From Succinatimonas sp. UBA7265 (lineage in GTDB: Bacteria; Pseudomonadota; Gammaproteobacteria; Enterobacterales; Succinivibrionaceae), in assembly GCA_002473165.1 (NCBI GenBank), contig DKSD01000088.1, positions 4,175 to 68,174 of the forward strand: a DNA stretch of 64,000 nt. The letters are read 5' to 3'. Positions 50,454 through 59,647 of this stretch are shown here, one piece after another; the stretch's first letter is position 1; each line of letters begins with the position of its first letter. The notes under the pieces were generated by a model. That model was not told the DNA's origin and made no database searches. It saw only the letters and a list, made by a program, of their open reading frames with translations. The translations under genes were made by a program, and so were the position numbers.

Positions 50454-52009
50454 GCTTTGTTCTCCTTGTGCTCCTCAGGCTCTTCCTTGCGCCTTGAGAT
50501 CTCAACATGTTTAAGGCGCAGCTGCCTGAGCACGGCGCCCTGTGCGCTCTCAGGGCCGCCGCGGCCGAACTCGTTCCAGGTGATCTCATCTGTCCTGCCC
50601 TCATCCGTATCCGCAACATATTCGTCAAAGGCCAGCTGCAGGTAGGCAAGCACCTCTTCAAGGCCCAGCTCGAGCGGGAAGCGCTCCAAGATCTCGCACA
50701 GCGTCGCTTTAGGCTTTTCGTTGAGCACGGTGTTGATGTTGTGCCTGAGCCGTGCAGTGTCCACAAACTCAAGGCCGGTGAGGATGTCGGCGTCATGCTC
50801 GCCGCTCTGCCCCTGCTTTAGGTCCGCTGAATCGTAGCTTATGAGCTCGCGCGGGCTGAACATCGGGCGCTCCAGCGGCAGGTTTAACTGGGCCTGGGGC
50901 AGCTCGAGCTCAAAGAAGTCATCCGGGGCCTGTTTGCGGGCGTCCTTGTCCGCGGCGACGGCCACGGCCTGTTTTGAAAACTCTGAAATAAGCTCGCTTA
51001 AGCGGGCGTTTTCCAAAAAGGTGCGATCGTCGATGAAGCGGCGCAGCTGCTTTGAGAGCAGGGCGATCGTCGCCTGGATGTGGTCTTTGTCATCAAGCAG
51101 CGTCGGGTAAAGCCGGCGCAGGTTGTGATCGACGCCGACTTTGCGCACGGCGGGGAGTTCATAGAGCGTGTCGAGCGCCCCGGAGAGCTGAGCGCGCAGC
51201 TGCGGGTTTAACAGCAGATCGGAGAAGGCCTGCACGCTGCGGCCCTGATCGGATTTTTCTATGGAGGCCGACTCCCCGAAGATCTTGCCGATAAGCTCGC
51301 CTTTGGATTTTGACCACTGCGTGATGTCGATGCGGCGCTTGCGGTACATGCCGCGCATGTTGTACTCGACGGTGCGGAAATCCGAGAGCAGCGAGCGGGC
51401 GAGCATGGAGAACTGCTGGAAGCGCTCTTTTACCTGGCGCTCGTCAAGGCGCGGCACCAAGCCTTTCTCGGCCTCGGCGATGCGCCTGTCCAGCTCTTTG
51501 CGCTGCGCTTTGAGATCTTTTAAATACTCGTCAGGCTTGGCGATGGTGCCGAGGTTTAGCTGCTTTAGCAGATCGAGGAGGATGAGGAATTTCGATTCGG
51601 TGCCGACGAAGCTGTACGCCTGCAGGCTTTGCACGAAGTTGAGCGCGGTCTGGGCGTCGGGCGTGAGATCGTACCAGGGTTCGTCCGATCCTTCGGGCAT
51701 GGACGAGGAGAGCCAGAAGCGGTCTGTCCAGTCCGTGAGGTAGTGCCCGAGCTTTTGGGGATCGCCCGAGGGCAGGCAGTTGTCAAAATCCTCCTGGGCG
51801 ATGCGCCCCTCATCTAGCAGGTCGCGGGCCTTGAACAGCAGGTTCTGCATGATTGAGATGAGCTCGGACTCCGGGGCGGAGCCGCGGCCTGAATCCGTGA
51901 AGGCTTTTTGGAGGAAACAGAGGATGAACGGAGCCTGGGCGGCGCGCAGCAGCTGCCAGCTGCGGCTCTCGCGGCGCAATTGCAACAGCAGTTCCAGATC
52001 TATGTTCAC
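50450..52009 (-). CDS. jetA: Wadjet kleisin subunit JetA (DUF3375)
   Basis: JetA is the kleisin-like (MukF-type) subunit, DUF3375. The 519 residues are mostly helical and lack catalytic motifs, as expected. The start is a GTG at 52009 with AAGGTG upstream. As the first gene it defines the order jetA-jetB-jetC-jetD, that of type I Wadjet. It is divergent from the amylase-like gene; the gap has a TATAAT for that gene at 52123-52128. Confidence 0.92.
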   Translation of the reverse strand: MNIDLELLLQLRRESRSWQLLRAAQAPFILCFLQKAFTDSGRGSAPESELISIMQNLLFKARDLLDEGRIAQEDFDNCLPSGDPQKLGHYLTDWTDRFWLSSSMPEGSDEPWYDLTPDAQTALNFVQSLQAYSFVGTESKFLILLDLLKQLNLGTIAKPDEYLKDLKAQRKELDRRIAEAEKGLVPRLDERQVKERFQQFSMLARSLLSDFRTVEYNMRGMYRKRRIDITQWSKSKGELIGKIFGESASIEKSDQGRSVQAFSDLLLNPQLRAQLSGALDTLYELPAVRKVGVDHNLRRLYPTLLDDKDHIQATIALLSKQLRRFIDDRTFLENARLSELISEFSKQAVAVAADKDARKQAPDDFFELELPQAQLNLPLERPMFSPRELISYDSADLKQGQSGEHDADILTGLEFVDTARLRHNINTVLNEKPKATLCEILERFPLELGLEEVLAYLQLAFDEYVADTDEGRTDEITWNEFGRGGPESAQGAVLRQLRLKHVEISRRKEEPEEHKENKA

Positions 52010-52122
52010 AAAAGCACCTTTATTCTTTAAGCCCTGCGTGATCTTAGCAAAAAAGCCCTGAAGCGGCCGTGTCAGTTCCCGGCATTGTGAAACGCGTTCC
52101 TGTAAGCTCAGGCGGCGGCGCT

Positions 52123-52128
52123 TATAAT
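52123..52128 (+). promoter_or_regulatory. -10 element of the amylase-like gene
   Basis: A perfect TATAAT lies 32 nt before the ATG at 52160; no convincing -35. GGAGG at 52149-52153 is the ribosome site. Confidence 0.4.
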
Positions 52129-52159
52129 CGCTTTTGATGCACCAAGCGGAGGATCATGC

Positions 52160-53992
52160 ATGAGGTTTAAAGTGTGCGCCCTCGCCGCGGCTGCGCTGAT
52201 CGCGGCCGCCGCCCCGGCTTTGGCATCTGAGGATCCCGAGGATAACGTTCCGGAATGGGATCAGCCTTTTGTCTGGGACAGCGCGTTCATCTACCGTTTG
52301 ATCACCGATCGCTTTTACAGCGGCACGCGCAACGGCGATCACGCGTTCTCACGGCCGGCGGCGGACGTGTTCGGCACCCGTGCCGGGACGTTCCACGGCG
52401 GCGATCTTGCCGGGATCACTGCGCGCCTTGACTACCTCGCCTCGCTGGGCGTCAGCGCGCTTTTGCTCTCGTTCCCCGGCGAGCAGGTGCACGGCTTTTA
52501 CCCCGGCGGCATGATGCAAAACTACGCGCGCTACGGCTATGACGGGCGCGCCGTGCTCGATTACACCAGCCTCGATCCGGCCGCGGGCACGAACGCTGAG
52601 ATGGAGCGCCTCGTGCAAAGCGCCCACCGCCTGGGCATGCGCGTCATGATCTCCGTCCAGCTCGTAACCCCCGGCCCGCCGACGCTGCACGACATGTGCG
52701 AGCTGCACTTTGGCCGCACGCTGCTGGGCTGGGAGGAGTGCATTCCCTGGCAGCCGGGCATAGACGGTTCTTTTGCCGAAATGCCGGTGGACCGCTCCGC
52801 GGATCTCGCCTGGTCAAGCTGGTGGGGCGCGGAGTGGCTCAGGGATTTTGAATACGGCAAGCCCTGCGACGATCCGCAAAAATGCTTAAACGGCTCAGGC
52901 TTTCGCAGCGACGGCCAGGAAAATGTGTCAGTGCCGCACTTTTTAAAGAGCAAATGGCAAAAGCAAAGCCGCAGCTATGCGGTGGGCGCTGCCTCGGAAT
53001 ACCGCAGCGGCTCGCACCGCGTCGCGGATTTCCTCTCAGGCTGGACGGCCGCGTGGGTGCGGGAATTCGGGCTTGACGGCGTGCTTTTGGAAAACTCGGA
53101 GGCGCTGCCGCGCGAGCTCAAAGAGCAGCTCTCGCAGCGCTGTCGCGAGGCGCTCGCGCAATGGCGCGCGGAGAAACTCGAGCGCGGCGCTGATCCGGCG
53201 GCGCGCTGGAAAAGCCCGTTTTTGCTCGCAGGCGACGCCTTAGACGGCCTGGATAAACGCAAAAAGCGCATAGAAATGGCCAATGAGCAGGTCCTGGACG
53301 CGGCGCTGAGCTCTTACCCGGTTTTGGAAGACGGCGATGAAAAATGCCATGTGAGGGTGCCGCTTACAGACGATCTCCCAAGCTCCGGCAAACTGCGGCG
53401 CATCACGGCGCTCTCACAGCCGCCGGGCAGGCTCTGCCGCGGCGATCCCGAGCGCGCGGCTCTGGGGCTCTTGCTCTCGCGCGGACCGGTCATGTGCTTT
53501 TACGGCGATGAGACCGGGCGCAAGGATGATCGCATGGGCGCTGACGATCCCTATGCCGCCGCGCTCTCTGACATGGTCTTCCCCAATGATGCCGAGCAGG
53601 CGGGCATATGGGCCTCCCAGCGCCGCGATCTTTCAGGCGAGGTGAGCAATGATCCGGTGACGGCGCTGTGGCAGCGGGCCGGGCGTTTTCGCCTGCGCAA
53701 TCAGGCCGTGGGATCGGGCAAGCCTTTCATGCTGCCTGACGGCTCGGAGTGTCGCGTTTATCAGGATGTCATAACCCTCAGAAACAACCGGGTGCTGCTG
53801 CACTACGGCAAAGCCTCAGAGGTCAGCACTAAAGGCTGTTTTGACGACGGGGTGCTCGTGCATGAGGCCCTAAGCGGCAGGAACTATATGGCAAATGACG
53901 GCAAAGTGACCCCGATGCCGCAGAACTTTTACCTCTTTGAGGAGTACCGCTTCCCCAAAGCCAGGGATCCAAACGGCGAGGATGATTTCTGA
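52160..53992 (+). CDS. Secreted GH13 alpha-amylase-like protein without catalytic residues
   Basis: This 610-residue protein has a signal peptide (MRFKVCALAAAALIAAAAPALA, cut near 22) and a GH13-type TIM barrel (FIYRLITDRFYSGTRNGD, FHGGDLAGITARLDYLASLGVSALLL, MCFYGDETGRKDDRMGADDP) most like periplasmic MalS-type amylases. The four catalytic regions have decayed: region I DVVxNH is ISVQLV, region II GFRxD is GVLLE, region III Glu is Asp in LLAGDALDG, and the region IV NHD site is missing. So it is probably a non-catalytic sugar-binding or surface protein. Terminator follows. Confidence 0.8.
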   Translation: MRFKVCALAAAALIAAAAPALASEDPEDNVPEWDQPFVWDSAFIYRLITDRFYSGTRNGDHAFSRPAADVFGTRAGTFHGGDLAGITARLDYLASLGVSALLLSFPGEQVHGFYPGGMMQNYARYGYDGRAVLDYTSLDPAAGTNAEMERLVQSAHRLGMRVMISVQLVTPGPPTLHDMCELHFGRTLLGWEECIPWQPGIDGSFAEMPVDRSADLAWSSWWGAEWLRDFEYGKPCDDPQKCLNGSGFRSDGQENVSVPHFLKSKWQKQSRSYAVGAASEYRSGSHRVADFLSGWTAAWVREFGLDGVLLENSEALPRELKEQLSQRCREALAQWRAEKLERGADPAARWKSPFLLAGDALDGLDKRKKRIEMANEQVLDAALSSYPVLEDGDEKCHVRVPLTDDLPSSGKLRRITALSQPPGRLCRGDPERAALGLLLSRGPVMCFYGDETGRKDDRMGADDPYAAALSDMVFPNDAEQAGIWASQRRDLSGEVSNDPVTALWQRAGRFRLRNQAVGSGKPFMLPDGSECRVYQDVITLRNNRVLLHYGKASEVSTKGCFDDGVLVHEALSGRNYMANDGKVTPMPQNFYLFEEYRFPKARDPNGEDDF

Positions 53993-53994
53993 CA

Positions 53995-54021
53995 AAAAGG
54001 CCGGCGCGCAGCCGGCCTTTC
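53995..54021. terminator. Bidirectional terminator between amylase-like gene and ispB
   Basis: A GGCCGGC / GCCGGCC stem with a 5-nt loop flanked by A and T runs lies between the convergent genes. Confidence 0.8.
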
Positions 54022-54027
54022 AGCTCT

Positions 54028-54993
54028 TTAGCGCCGGCGCCGCGAGGCTTTGACGGCAAGATCCAAAAGCGCCTGCTTGCAGGGGCTGTCCGGGAGGAAG
54101 GAGAGCGCCGCCTTCGCCTGTTGCGCCGCGGCGTCGGCGCAGCGCTGGCACTCGTCAAGGGCGCCGGTTTTGGTTATCCAGGAGAGCACGTTTTTAAGAT
54201 CGCCCTCATGCGCCGCCTGCTCAAGGGCGGCGCGATCTTCGACTTTGGTGCGCTCGAGAGCCACGATGAGCGGCAGCGTGACGCGGCCGTCTGAGAGATC
54301 CTCGCCCGCGTTTTTGCCCAGGGTGTTTTCGTCTGCCGAGTAGTCGAGCATGTCATCGGCGATCTGGAAGCCCTCGCCTAAGCACCTGCCGTACTCGTGC
54401 AGGGCGCGGATCTCGCTTTGCGGGCGTCGCGCCAAAATCGCCGGTCCGCTGCAGGTGAGCGCGAACAGCGCCCCGGTCTTGCAGAAGATCGTCTCGCGGT
54501 ACTGCTCGCGGCTGACGCTGAGATCGCCTTGCAGTTTAAGCTGGTTGATTTCCCCGGCCACCAGCGAGGACACCGCCTCGTTGACCGCGCCGTACAGATC
54601 TGAGGAGTCCAGGGCGTGGAACTCCACGAAACAGCGTGTGAACATGTAGTCGCCTGCGAGCACGGCGACGTGGTTGCCGTCCGTCTCGTTAAGCGTAGGG
54701 GCGCCGCGGCGCACGCTGGCGCGGTCTATGACATCATCGTGGATGAGCGTGGCCGTGTGCAGCAGTTCGACGGCCGCGGCAAAATGCAGGATCTGACCGG
54801 TGCATGTGCCGCCTGAGAGCGCCATGCCCGATAACAGCGCCAGGCGCGGGCGCACGCGCTTGCCGCCTGATTTTACGACCTGCTGGCACAGCGAATTGAC
54901 GCTCTGCTCCTCAGCGCTGCCCCTGAGGGTGGCAAAGAGCAGTTCTTCCACCTTTTTTAGCGGCTCTTTCGTGAGCGCTTCGCTGTCATTCAT
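54028..54993 (-). CDS. ispB: Polyprenyl diphosphate synthase IspB (octaprenyl type)
   Basis: IspB makes the long isoprenoid tail of quinones. The 321 residues have the first Asp-rich motif LIHDDVIDRA, the second FQIADDMLDY and GGKRVRPRL. The ATG at 54993 (MNDSEALTKE) gives the usual length; the frame extends to 55086 with unrelated residues. It is divergent from rplU, the standard gammaproteobacterial arrangement. Confidence 0.94.
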   Translation of the reverse strand: MNDSEALTKEPLKKVEELLFATLRGSAEEQSVNSLCQQVVKSGGKRVRPRLALLSGMALSGGTCTGQILHFAAAVELLHTATLIHDDVIDRASVRRGAPTLNETDGNHVAVLAGDYMFTRCFVEFHALDSSDLYGAVNEAVSSLVAGEINQLKLQGDLSVSREQYRETIFCKTGALFALTCSGPAILARRPQSEIRALHEYGRCLGEGFQIADDMLDYSADENTLGKNAGEDLSDGRVTLPLIVALERTKVEDRAALEQAAHEGDLKNVLSWITKTGALDECQRCADAAAQQAKAALSFLPDSPCKQALLDLAVKASRRRR

Positions 54994-55215
54994 AGCTGCA
55001 GTGCAAATCCGTAAACTGATCCCGGACTGAAAGCCACCGGGACAAACCATAAAAGCCTGCGCTATTTTAACATTGAGCGCATGCATAACTTCTTATTTAA
55101 GGCGTGAAGACCTTGCGCCGCTTGCGGCACAGGGCTGTATAATATGCGCCGTTTCAGGCGGCGGCGGAGTTTTCACACAAACTGCGCAGCGATCGTTTTT
55201 TCAGCGAATTTTTTC

Positions 55216-55244
55216 TTGCAAAGAATAAGACGACGCTGTAGAAT
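55216..55244 (+). promoter_or_regulatory. Promoter of rplU-rpmA
   Basis: A -35 TTGCAA (55216-55221), a 17-nt spacer and a -10 TAGAAT (55239-55244) lie about 90 nt before the rplU start. Confidence 0.7.
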
Positions 55245-55258
55245 ACTGCCCCACTAGC

Positions 55259-55316
55259 GCCCTGTACAGGGCGGAAGATGATTTGATTTCGATCTGCAGG
55301 AACGATGACTCCTGCA
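55259..55316 (+). promoter_or_regulatory. rplU leader with two stem-loops
   Basis: The leader has a palindrome GCCCTGTACAGGGC (55259-55272) and a 7-bp hairpin TGCAGGA/TCCTGCA (55295-55316). L21 operons are often autoregulated through their leaders, so control by L21 is plausible. Confidence 0.5.
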
Positions 55317-55334
55317 ACAACCCGGAGTTTAAGC

Positions 55335-55646
55335 ATGTACGCAGTTGTTTTTTGCGGCGGCAAGCAGCACAAGGTCTCCGAGGGCGACGTGGTCTGCGTT
55401 GAGCTCCTCGATGCCAAAGAAGGCAGTGAGATCGATCTTGACAAGGTTCTTTTAATCTCTGACGGCACCAACATCAAAGTCGGCGCCCCTTACCTCGACG
55501 GCGCCAAGGTTACTGCCAAGGTCGTCGGCGCCAAGGGCGGCGAGAAAGTGAAGATCGTTAAGTTCCGTCGCCGTAAGCACCACCAGAAGGTGACCGGTCA
55601 CCGTCAGTGGTACACCGTTCTTGAGATCACCGGCATCGCCGGCTAA
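55335..55646 (+). CDS. rplU: 50S ribosomal protein L21
   Basis: This 103-residue protein (MYAVVFCGGKQ) matches L21 in length and sequence throughout. The ATG at 55335 fits; the longer frame adds ten leader codons. It binds 23S rRNA and is co-transcribed with rpmA 18 nt downstream. Confidence 0.97.
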   Translation: MYAVVFCGGKQHKVSEGDVVCVELLDAKEGSEIDLDKVLLISDGTNIKVGAPYLDGAKVTAKVVGAKGGEKVKIVKFRRRKHHQKVTGHRQWYTVLEITGIAG

Positions 55647-55664
55647 GTTAGGAGCAAGGAATAA

Positions 55665-55928
55665 ATGGCACACAAGAAAGCTGGCGGTTCCGTTCGTAAC
55701 GGCCGCGATTCCCAGGGTCAGCGTTTAGGCGTGAAACGTTACGCCGGCGAGAGCGTGCTGGCAGGTTCAGTCATTGTCCGCCAGCGCGGCACCCACTTCC
55801 ACCCGGGCGCCAATGTCGGCATCGGCAAGGATGATACCCTGTTCGCCAGGGCTGACGGCAAGGTCTCGTTTGTGACTCGCGGCAAATTCAACCGTAAGTT
55901 CGTTGAGATCGTCACCGAGCAGCAGTAA
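55665..55928 (+). CDS. rpmA: 50S ribosomal protein L27
   Basis: This 87-residue protein (MAHKKAGGSVRNGRDSQGQRLGVKR) matches L27, whose N-terminus reaches the peptidyl-transferase centre. GGAG precedes the ATG. A terminator follows at about 55943-55970. Confidence 0.97.
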   Translation: MAHKKAGGSVRNGRDSQGQRLGVKRYAGESVLAGSVIVRQRGTHFHPGANVGIGKDDTLFARADGKVSFVTRGKFNRKFVEIVTEQQ

Positions 55929-55942
55929 GTTTTAAGCATTCA

Positions 55943-55970
55943 GAAAAAAGCCCCGCCTGTTGCGGGGCTT
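55943..55970 (+). terminator. Rho-independent terminator after rpmA
   Basis: AAGCCCCGC / GCGGGGCTT stem with a short loop, flanked by A and T runs. Confidence 0.8.
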
Positions 55971-56039
55971 TGTTGTCTCAGGATTACAATTTGCTGAGAT
56001 TGCAGGCATGCCGGTGTGACCGCCGGCACGGAGGACTAC

Positions 56040-57200
56040 ATGAAATTTGTGGATGAGGCCGTGATCCGCGTTGACGCAGGAGATGGCGGCAACGGCATAG
56101 TAAGCTTCAGGCGCGAAAAGTACATCCCCCGCGGCGGCCCCGACGGCGGCGACGGCGGTGACGGCGGCAATGTCTGGCTTATCGCCGACAACAATCTCAA
56201 CACCCTGGTGGACTACCGCTTCACGAGGCATTACGCCGCCGAGCGCGGCGAGAACGGCGGCAGCGCCGACTGCACGGGCGCAGCCGGTGCGGACATAACG
56301 CTTAAAGTGCCCGTGGGCACGCGGGTTACCGATGCGGGCACTGGCGAGATCTTAGGCGATCTCTCAGAGCCTGGCCAAAAGCTCTGCGTGGCCCGCGGCG
56401 GCCGCCACGGCTACGGCAACACCCATTTTAAGAGCTCGACGAACCAGGCTCCGCGCCAGAAGACCATGGGCACGAAAGGCGAGCGCCGCCAGCTCAAGCT
56501 CGAGCTGCTGCTCGTGTCGGATGTGGGGCTGCTCGGCCTGCCTAATGCGGGCAAATCCACGCTGGTGCGCCAGGTTTCAGCCGCGCGCCCGAAAGTCGCC
56601 GATTACCCGTTTACCACGATCGTCCCCTCACTGGGCGTTGTCAAAACCTCGCAGGGACGGAGCTTTGTCATCGAGGACATCCCGGGACTTATCGAGGGAG
56701 CCTCCGAAGGCGTGGGGCTGGGCATAAAATTCTTAAAGCACCTGCTGCGCTGCCGCGTGCTCGTGCACCTCGTGGACTGCCAGCCCTTTGACGGCTCAGA
56801 TCCTGCGCACAACGCCCAGGTGATCGAGAACGAGCTTAAGCAGTACTCCGAAGAACTGTGGAAAAAGCCGCGGTGGCTGGTCATCAACAAAGCCGATCTC
56901 GCAGGGCAGGACGAGGCCAAAAAAGTCGCCGATGCCGTGGCCGCTGCGCTCGAAAACGCGCCGGAGCGGGTATTTGTGATCTCGGCGATGACCGGGGAGG
57001 GCGTCAAGGCGCTTACTTACGCGCTGCAGGATCTCGTGGACGAGGTCAAACGCCGCGAAGCGCAGGAGCACGCCGAGGCTGCGCAAAAAGCCCCGGGCGA
57101 GGAGTTTGTCTGGACCGAGCCTGAGCCGGAGCCTGAGGACGAGGAGCCCGATGACGGCGCTGACGATGACGGGCCTGAGTTTATCTATCCGGGGCGCTGA
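56040..57200 (+). CDS. obg: GTPase Obg (CgtA)
   Basis: Obg is a GTPase for 50S assembly and stress control. The 386 residues have the Obg domain (MKFVDEAVIRVDAGDGGNGIVSFRREKY), G1 GLPNAGKST, G3 DIPGL, G4 NKAD, and an acidic tail (about 345-386). GGAGG at 56030-56034 supports the ATG at 56040. It overlaps the start of no other gene; folA begins 1 nt later. Confidence 0.96.
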   Translation: MKFVDEAVIRVDAGDGGNGIVSFRREKYIPRGGPDGGDGGDGGNVWLIADNNLNTLVDYRFTRHYAAERGENGGSADCTGAAGADITLKVPVGTRVTDAGTGEILGDLSEPGQKLCVARGGRHGYGNTHFKSSTNQAPRQKTMGTKGERRQLKLELLLVSDVGLLGLPNAGKSTLVRQVSAARPKVADYPFTTIVPSLGVVKTSQGRSFVIEDIPGLIEGASEGVGLGIKFLKHLLRCRVLVHLVDCQPFDGSDPAHNAQVIENELKQYSEELWKKPRWLVINKADLAGQDEAKKVADAVAAALENAPERVFVISAMTGEGVKALTYALQDLVDEVKRREAQEHAEAAQKAPGEEFVWTEPEPEPEDEEPDDGADDDGPEFIYPGR

Positions 57201-57201
57201 G

Positions 57202-57690
57202 ATGCAGCCTGAAATCATCGCGGCGGTGGCGCGCAACCGCGCCATCGGCAGAAAAGGGCAGATCCCCTGGCATTTGAGCGCTGATCTTAAGCACTTTAAA
57301 GAAGTGACCATGGGGCATCCCGTGATCATGGGGCGCAGGACGTTTGAGTCCATAGGCAGGGCGCTTCCGGGCAGGCTCAATATCGTGGTATCCGCGGGGC
57401 TTAAAGAGACTCCTCAAGGCACGGTGCTCTGCCGCAGCCTTGCCGAGGCCCTTGAGACTTCGGCAAAATCATCAGCGCTCTCCCCCATGGTGATAGGCGG
57501 CGCGCGGCTTTACGCCGAGGCGCTGCCGCTCTCAGCGGTGCTGCACCTTACGGCCGTGGAGCTTGAGCCTGAGGGCTGCGACGCCTTTTTCCCGGAATTT
57601 GACGCCGCGGCGTTCTCTAAAAAGACCGAGTTTAACGGGGTGTCGCCCGAAGGCGTCCGCTACGCCTTTGAGACCTGGACGCGCAGGTAA
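57202..57690 (+). CDS. folA: Dihydrofolate reductase
   Basis: FolA reduces dihydrofolate with NADPH. The 162 residues have IIAAVARNRAIGRKGQIPWHL (Met20-loop region and the WHL signature), MGRRTFESIG and IGGARLYAEAL. The ATG at 57202 follows the obg stop; the frame could run to 57106, within obg, but lacks support. Confidence 0.94.
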   Translation: MQPEIIAAVARNRAIGRKGQIPWHLSADLKHFKEVTMGHPVIMGRRTFESIGRALPGRLNIVVSAGLKETPQGTVLCRSLAEALETSAKSSALSPMVIGGARLYAEALPLSAVLHLTAVELEPEGCDAFFPEFDAAAFSKKTEFNGVSPEGVRYAFETWTRR

Positions 57691-57717
57691 GGGCCTGAGT
57701 TTTCAGCGGAGGACTTT

Positions 57718-59073
57718 ATGGGCATGCAGCATGCCGGTCTTGATATGCTCCACGGCAGCCTGTGGAACAAGATCATCGCCTTTACCGTGCCGCTGGCGCT
57801 CACGGCCATGCTCCAGCAGCTGTATAACACCGCGGATGTGACGGTGCTCGGGCGCTTTGAGGGCGAGGCGGCCATGGCCGCCTTAGGCTCGAACATCCCG
57901 GTCGTGGGCCTTGTGGTCAACCTCTTTGTCGGGCTCTCCATAGGCGCGAACGTCGTGATCGCCCGCTATATCGGCAAAGGCGACGGCGGGAGCGCCAACC
58001 GCACGATCTACACGGCGCTCAATTTCGCGCTGGGCTTTGGCGTGCTCATCGCGCTGCCCGGGATCGCTTTCTCCTATAAGATCTCAGAGCTCTTAGGCGA
58101 TCCTGCGGAGGTGCTGCCGCTGTCCTCTGCCTATCTCTCCTGGTATTTTGCCGGCATGCCTTTTATTTCGCTCTTCAATTTCGAGGCGGCGGTGTTTCGC
58201 GCCGACGGCGACACGGCCACGCCGATGAAGGCTTTGGTCTTAGGCAGCGCCTTCAACCTCGCAGCCGATCTCGCGGCGGTGAGCGTGTTCGATCTGGGCA
58301 TCGGCGGCGTGGCCGCCGCCACCTCGCTTTCAAACGTCCTCACGGCCGCTTATCTTTTCATAAAGCTCACCCGCGCCCGCGGCGTGCTGCGCTTTGATGC
58401 CTCCAAGGCCGGGACTTTTGAGTGGCGCAAGGCCAAAGCGATCATCCTCATCGGCCTGCCTGCGGGCATCCAGGGCATGGTGTTCTCGGTTTCCAACATC
58501 GTGATCCAGTCGGCCATCAACTCGCTGGGATCCGACGTCATGGCCGCCTCGGCCGCGGCCTTTACTGTGGAGATCAATGTCTACTGTGTCGTCATGGCTT
58601 TTGGCATGGCGGTCACGACATTCGTGGGGCAGAACTTCGGCGCCGGAAACCTGGAGCGCTGCCGCCGCGCCGTGCGCGACAGCCTGTGGCTCGATGCGGC
58701 GGCGACGCTGTTTCTGGCCGCCGTGATCTTCTTCGCCGCGCCTTATCTGATGAAGGTGTTCTCCGACAGCCCGCGCGTGCAGGAGCTCGGAGTGCTGCGC
58801 ATGTACTGGATCCAGCTCTTCTACATCATCTGCGTGCCCTTTGAAGTGCTCTCGGGGGCCATGCGCGGCTACGGCTATTCGCTGCCTCCTGCTTTGGCGA
58901 CCATGGTGAGCATCGTGGGCGAGCGGCTTTTGTGGATCTTTACGGCGTTTAAGGCCTCGCCGGAGTTTGAGACGCTGCTTGTCACCTACCCGGTGTCCTG
59001 GTGCTGCGCCGTGCCGCTCATCGCCTGGCTCTATGTGCGCCATCTGCGCCGCCTTGCTGCGCACCAAATGTGA
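57718..59073 (+). CDS. MATE family efflux transporter (copy 1)
   Basis: This 451-residue membrane protein has about 12 membrane segments and the MATE pattern (LYNTADVTVLGRFEGEAAMAALG, IPVVGLVVNLFVGLSIGANVVIARYIGKGDGG, NFGAGNLERC). It exports drugs or metabolic cations using Na+ or H+. Its substrate is unknown. It is followed by a deleted relative and an intact one, so the locus was duplicated in tandem. GGAGG precedes the ATG. Confidence 0.9.
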   Translation: MGMQHAGLDMLHGSLWNKIIAFTVPLALTAMLQQLYNTADVTVLGRFEGEAAMAALGSNIPVVGLVVNLFVGLSIGANVVIARYIGKGDGGSANRTIYTALNFALGFGVLIALPGIAFSYKISELLGDPAEVLPLSSAYLSWYFAGMPFISLFNFEAAVFRADGDTATPMKALVLGSAFNLAADLAAVSVFDLGIGGVAAATSLSNVLTAAYLFIKLTRARGVLRFDASKAGTFEWRKAKAIILIGLPAGIQGMVFSVSNIVIQSAINSLGSDVMAASAAAFTVEINVYCVVMAFGMAVTTFVGQNFGAGNLERCRRAVRDSLWLDAAATLFLAAVIFFAAPYLMKVFSDSPRVQELGVLRMYWIQLFYIICVPFEVLSGAMRGYGYSLPPALATMVSIVGERLLWIFTAFKASPEFETLLVTYPVSWCCAVPLIAWLYVRHLRRLAAHQM

Positions 59074-59153
59074 CGGCGGTCACTTTTAAGCCCTGCCAGG
59101 CGTATAATTGCCGCCATCTTTCCTTATATACAGAACGCAGCTAAATTTGAATT

Positions 59154-59491
59154 ATGCTCGATAAACTGTCCCATGGACATGCTCCACGGGCCGCTGTGGA
59201 ACAAACTGGCCGCTTTCGCGCTGCCTTTGGCGCTCACCTCGGTGCTGCAGCAGCTGTGCAACGCCGCGGACGTCATGGCCTTAGGCCGCTATGGCGCTCA
59301 TAGCGCTCGTCTGCGTGTGCGGCGAACGCATGATCTGGGTGTATACGATGTTCCCGCTCAAGCCTGACTACACGACGCTCATGGAAACCTATCCCATAAG
59401 CCGGGCGCTCACGGTGCTGCTTCTGTGGGCAGTCTGCGCCTGGTTTATGAAATACCGCGCCGCGGCCGTGGTCGGCACCAGGCGCAAATAA
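59154..59491 (+). pseudogene. MATE transporter pseudogene with large internal deletion
   Basis: The first part (59173-59290) encodes MDMLHGPLWNKLAAFALPLALTS to VMALGRY, matching residues 8-47 of copy 2. At about 59291 the frame shifts by one, and the rest (to 59491) matches the last 60 residues (CVCGERMIWVYTMF, YTTLMETYPISR). About 345 codons are missing between them. A 2-nt loss near 59154-59172 also cuts the original start. A TATAAT at 59103-59108 remains upstream. Confidence 0.88.
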
Positions 59492-59647
59492 AACCCTCGC
59501 CTCCTGACGCGGATTATAAAAGCTCCGGGCGCCGCCGCGCCCGGGGCTTTTTAGCGTTAAAGCCCCGACTCGTGCTGGCTAATTTGCGGGCAAACAAGCC
59601 CCCAAGCGTACAATAAGCGCATCTGCTTTGGCGCGGTTTCAAGAAAA

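Noticed and set aside
58330..59067. 245-codon minus-strand ORF over MATE copy 1
   Set aside because: His/Arg-rich shadow of a membrane-protein gene with no start signal.
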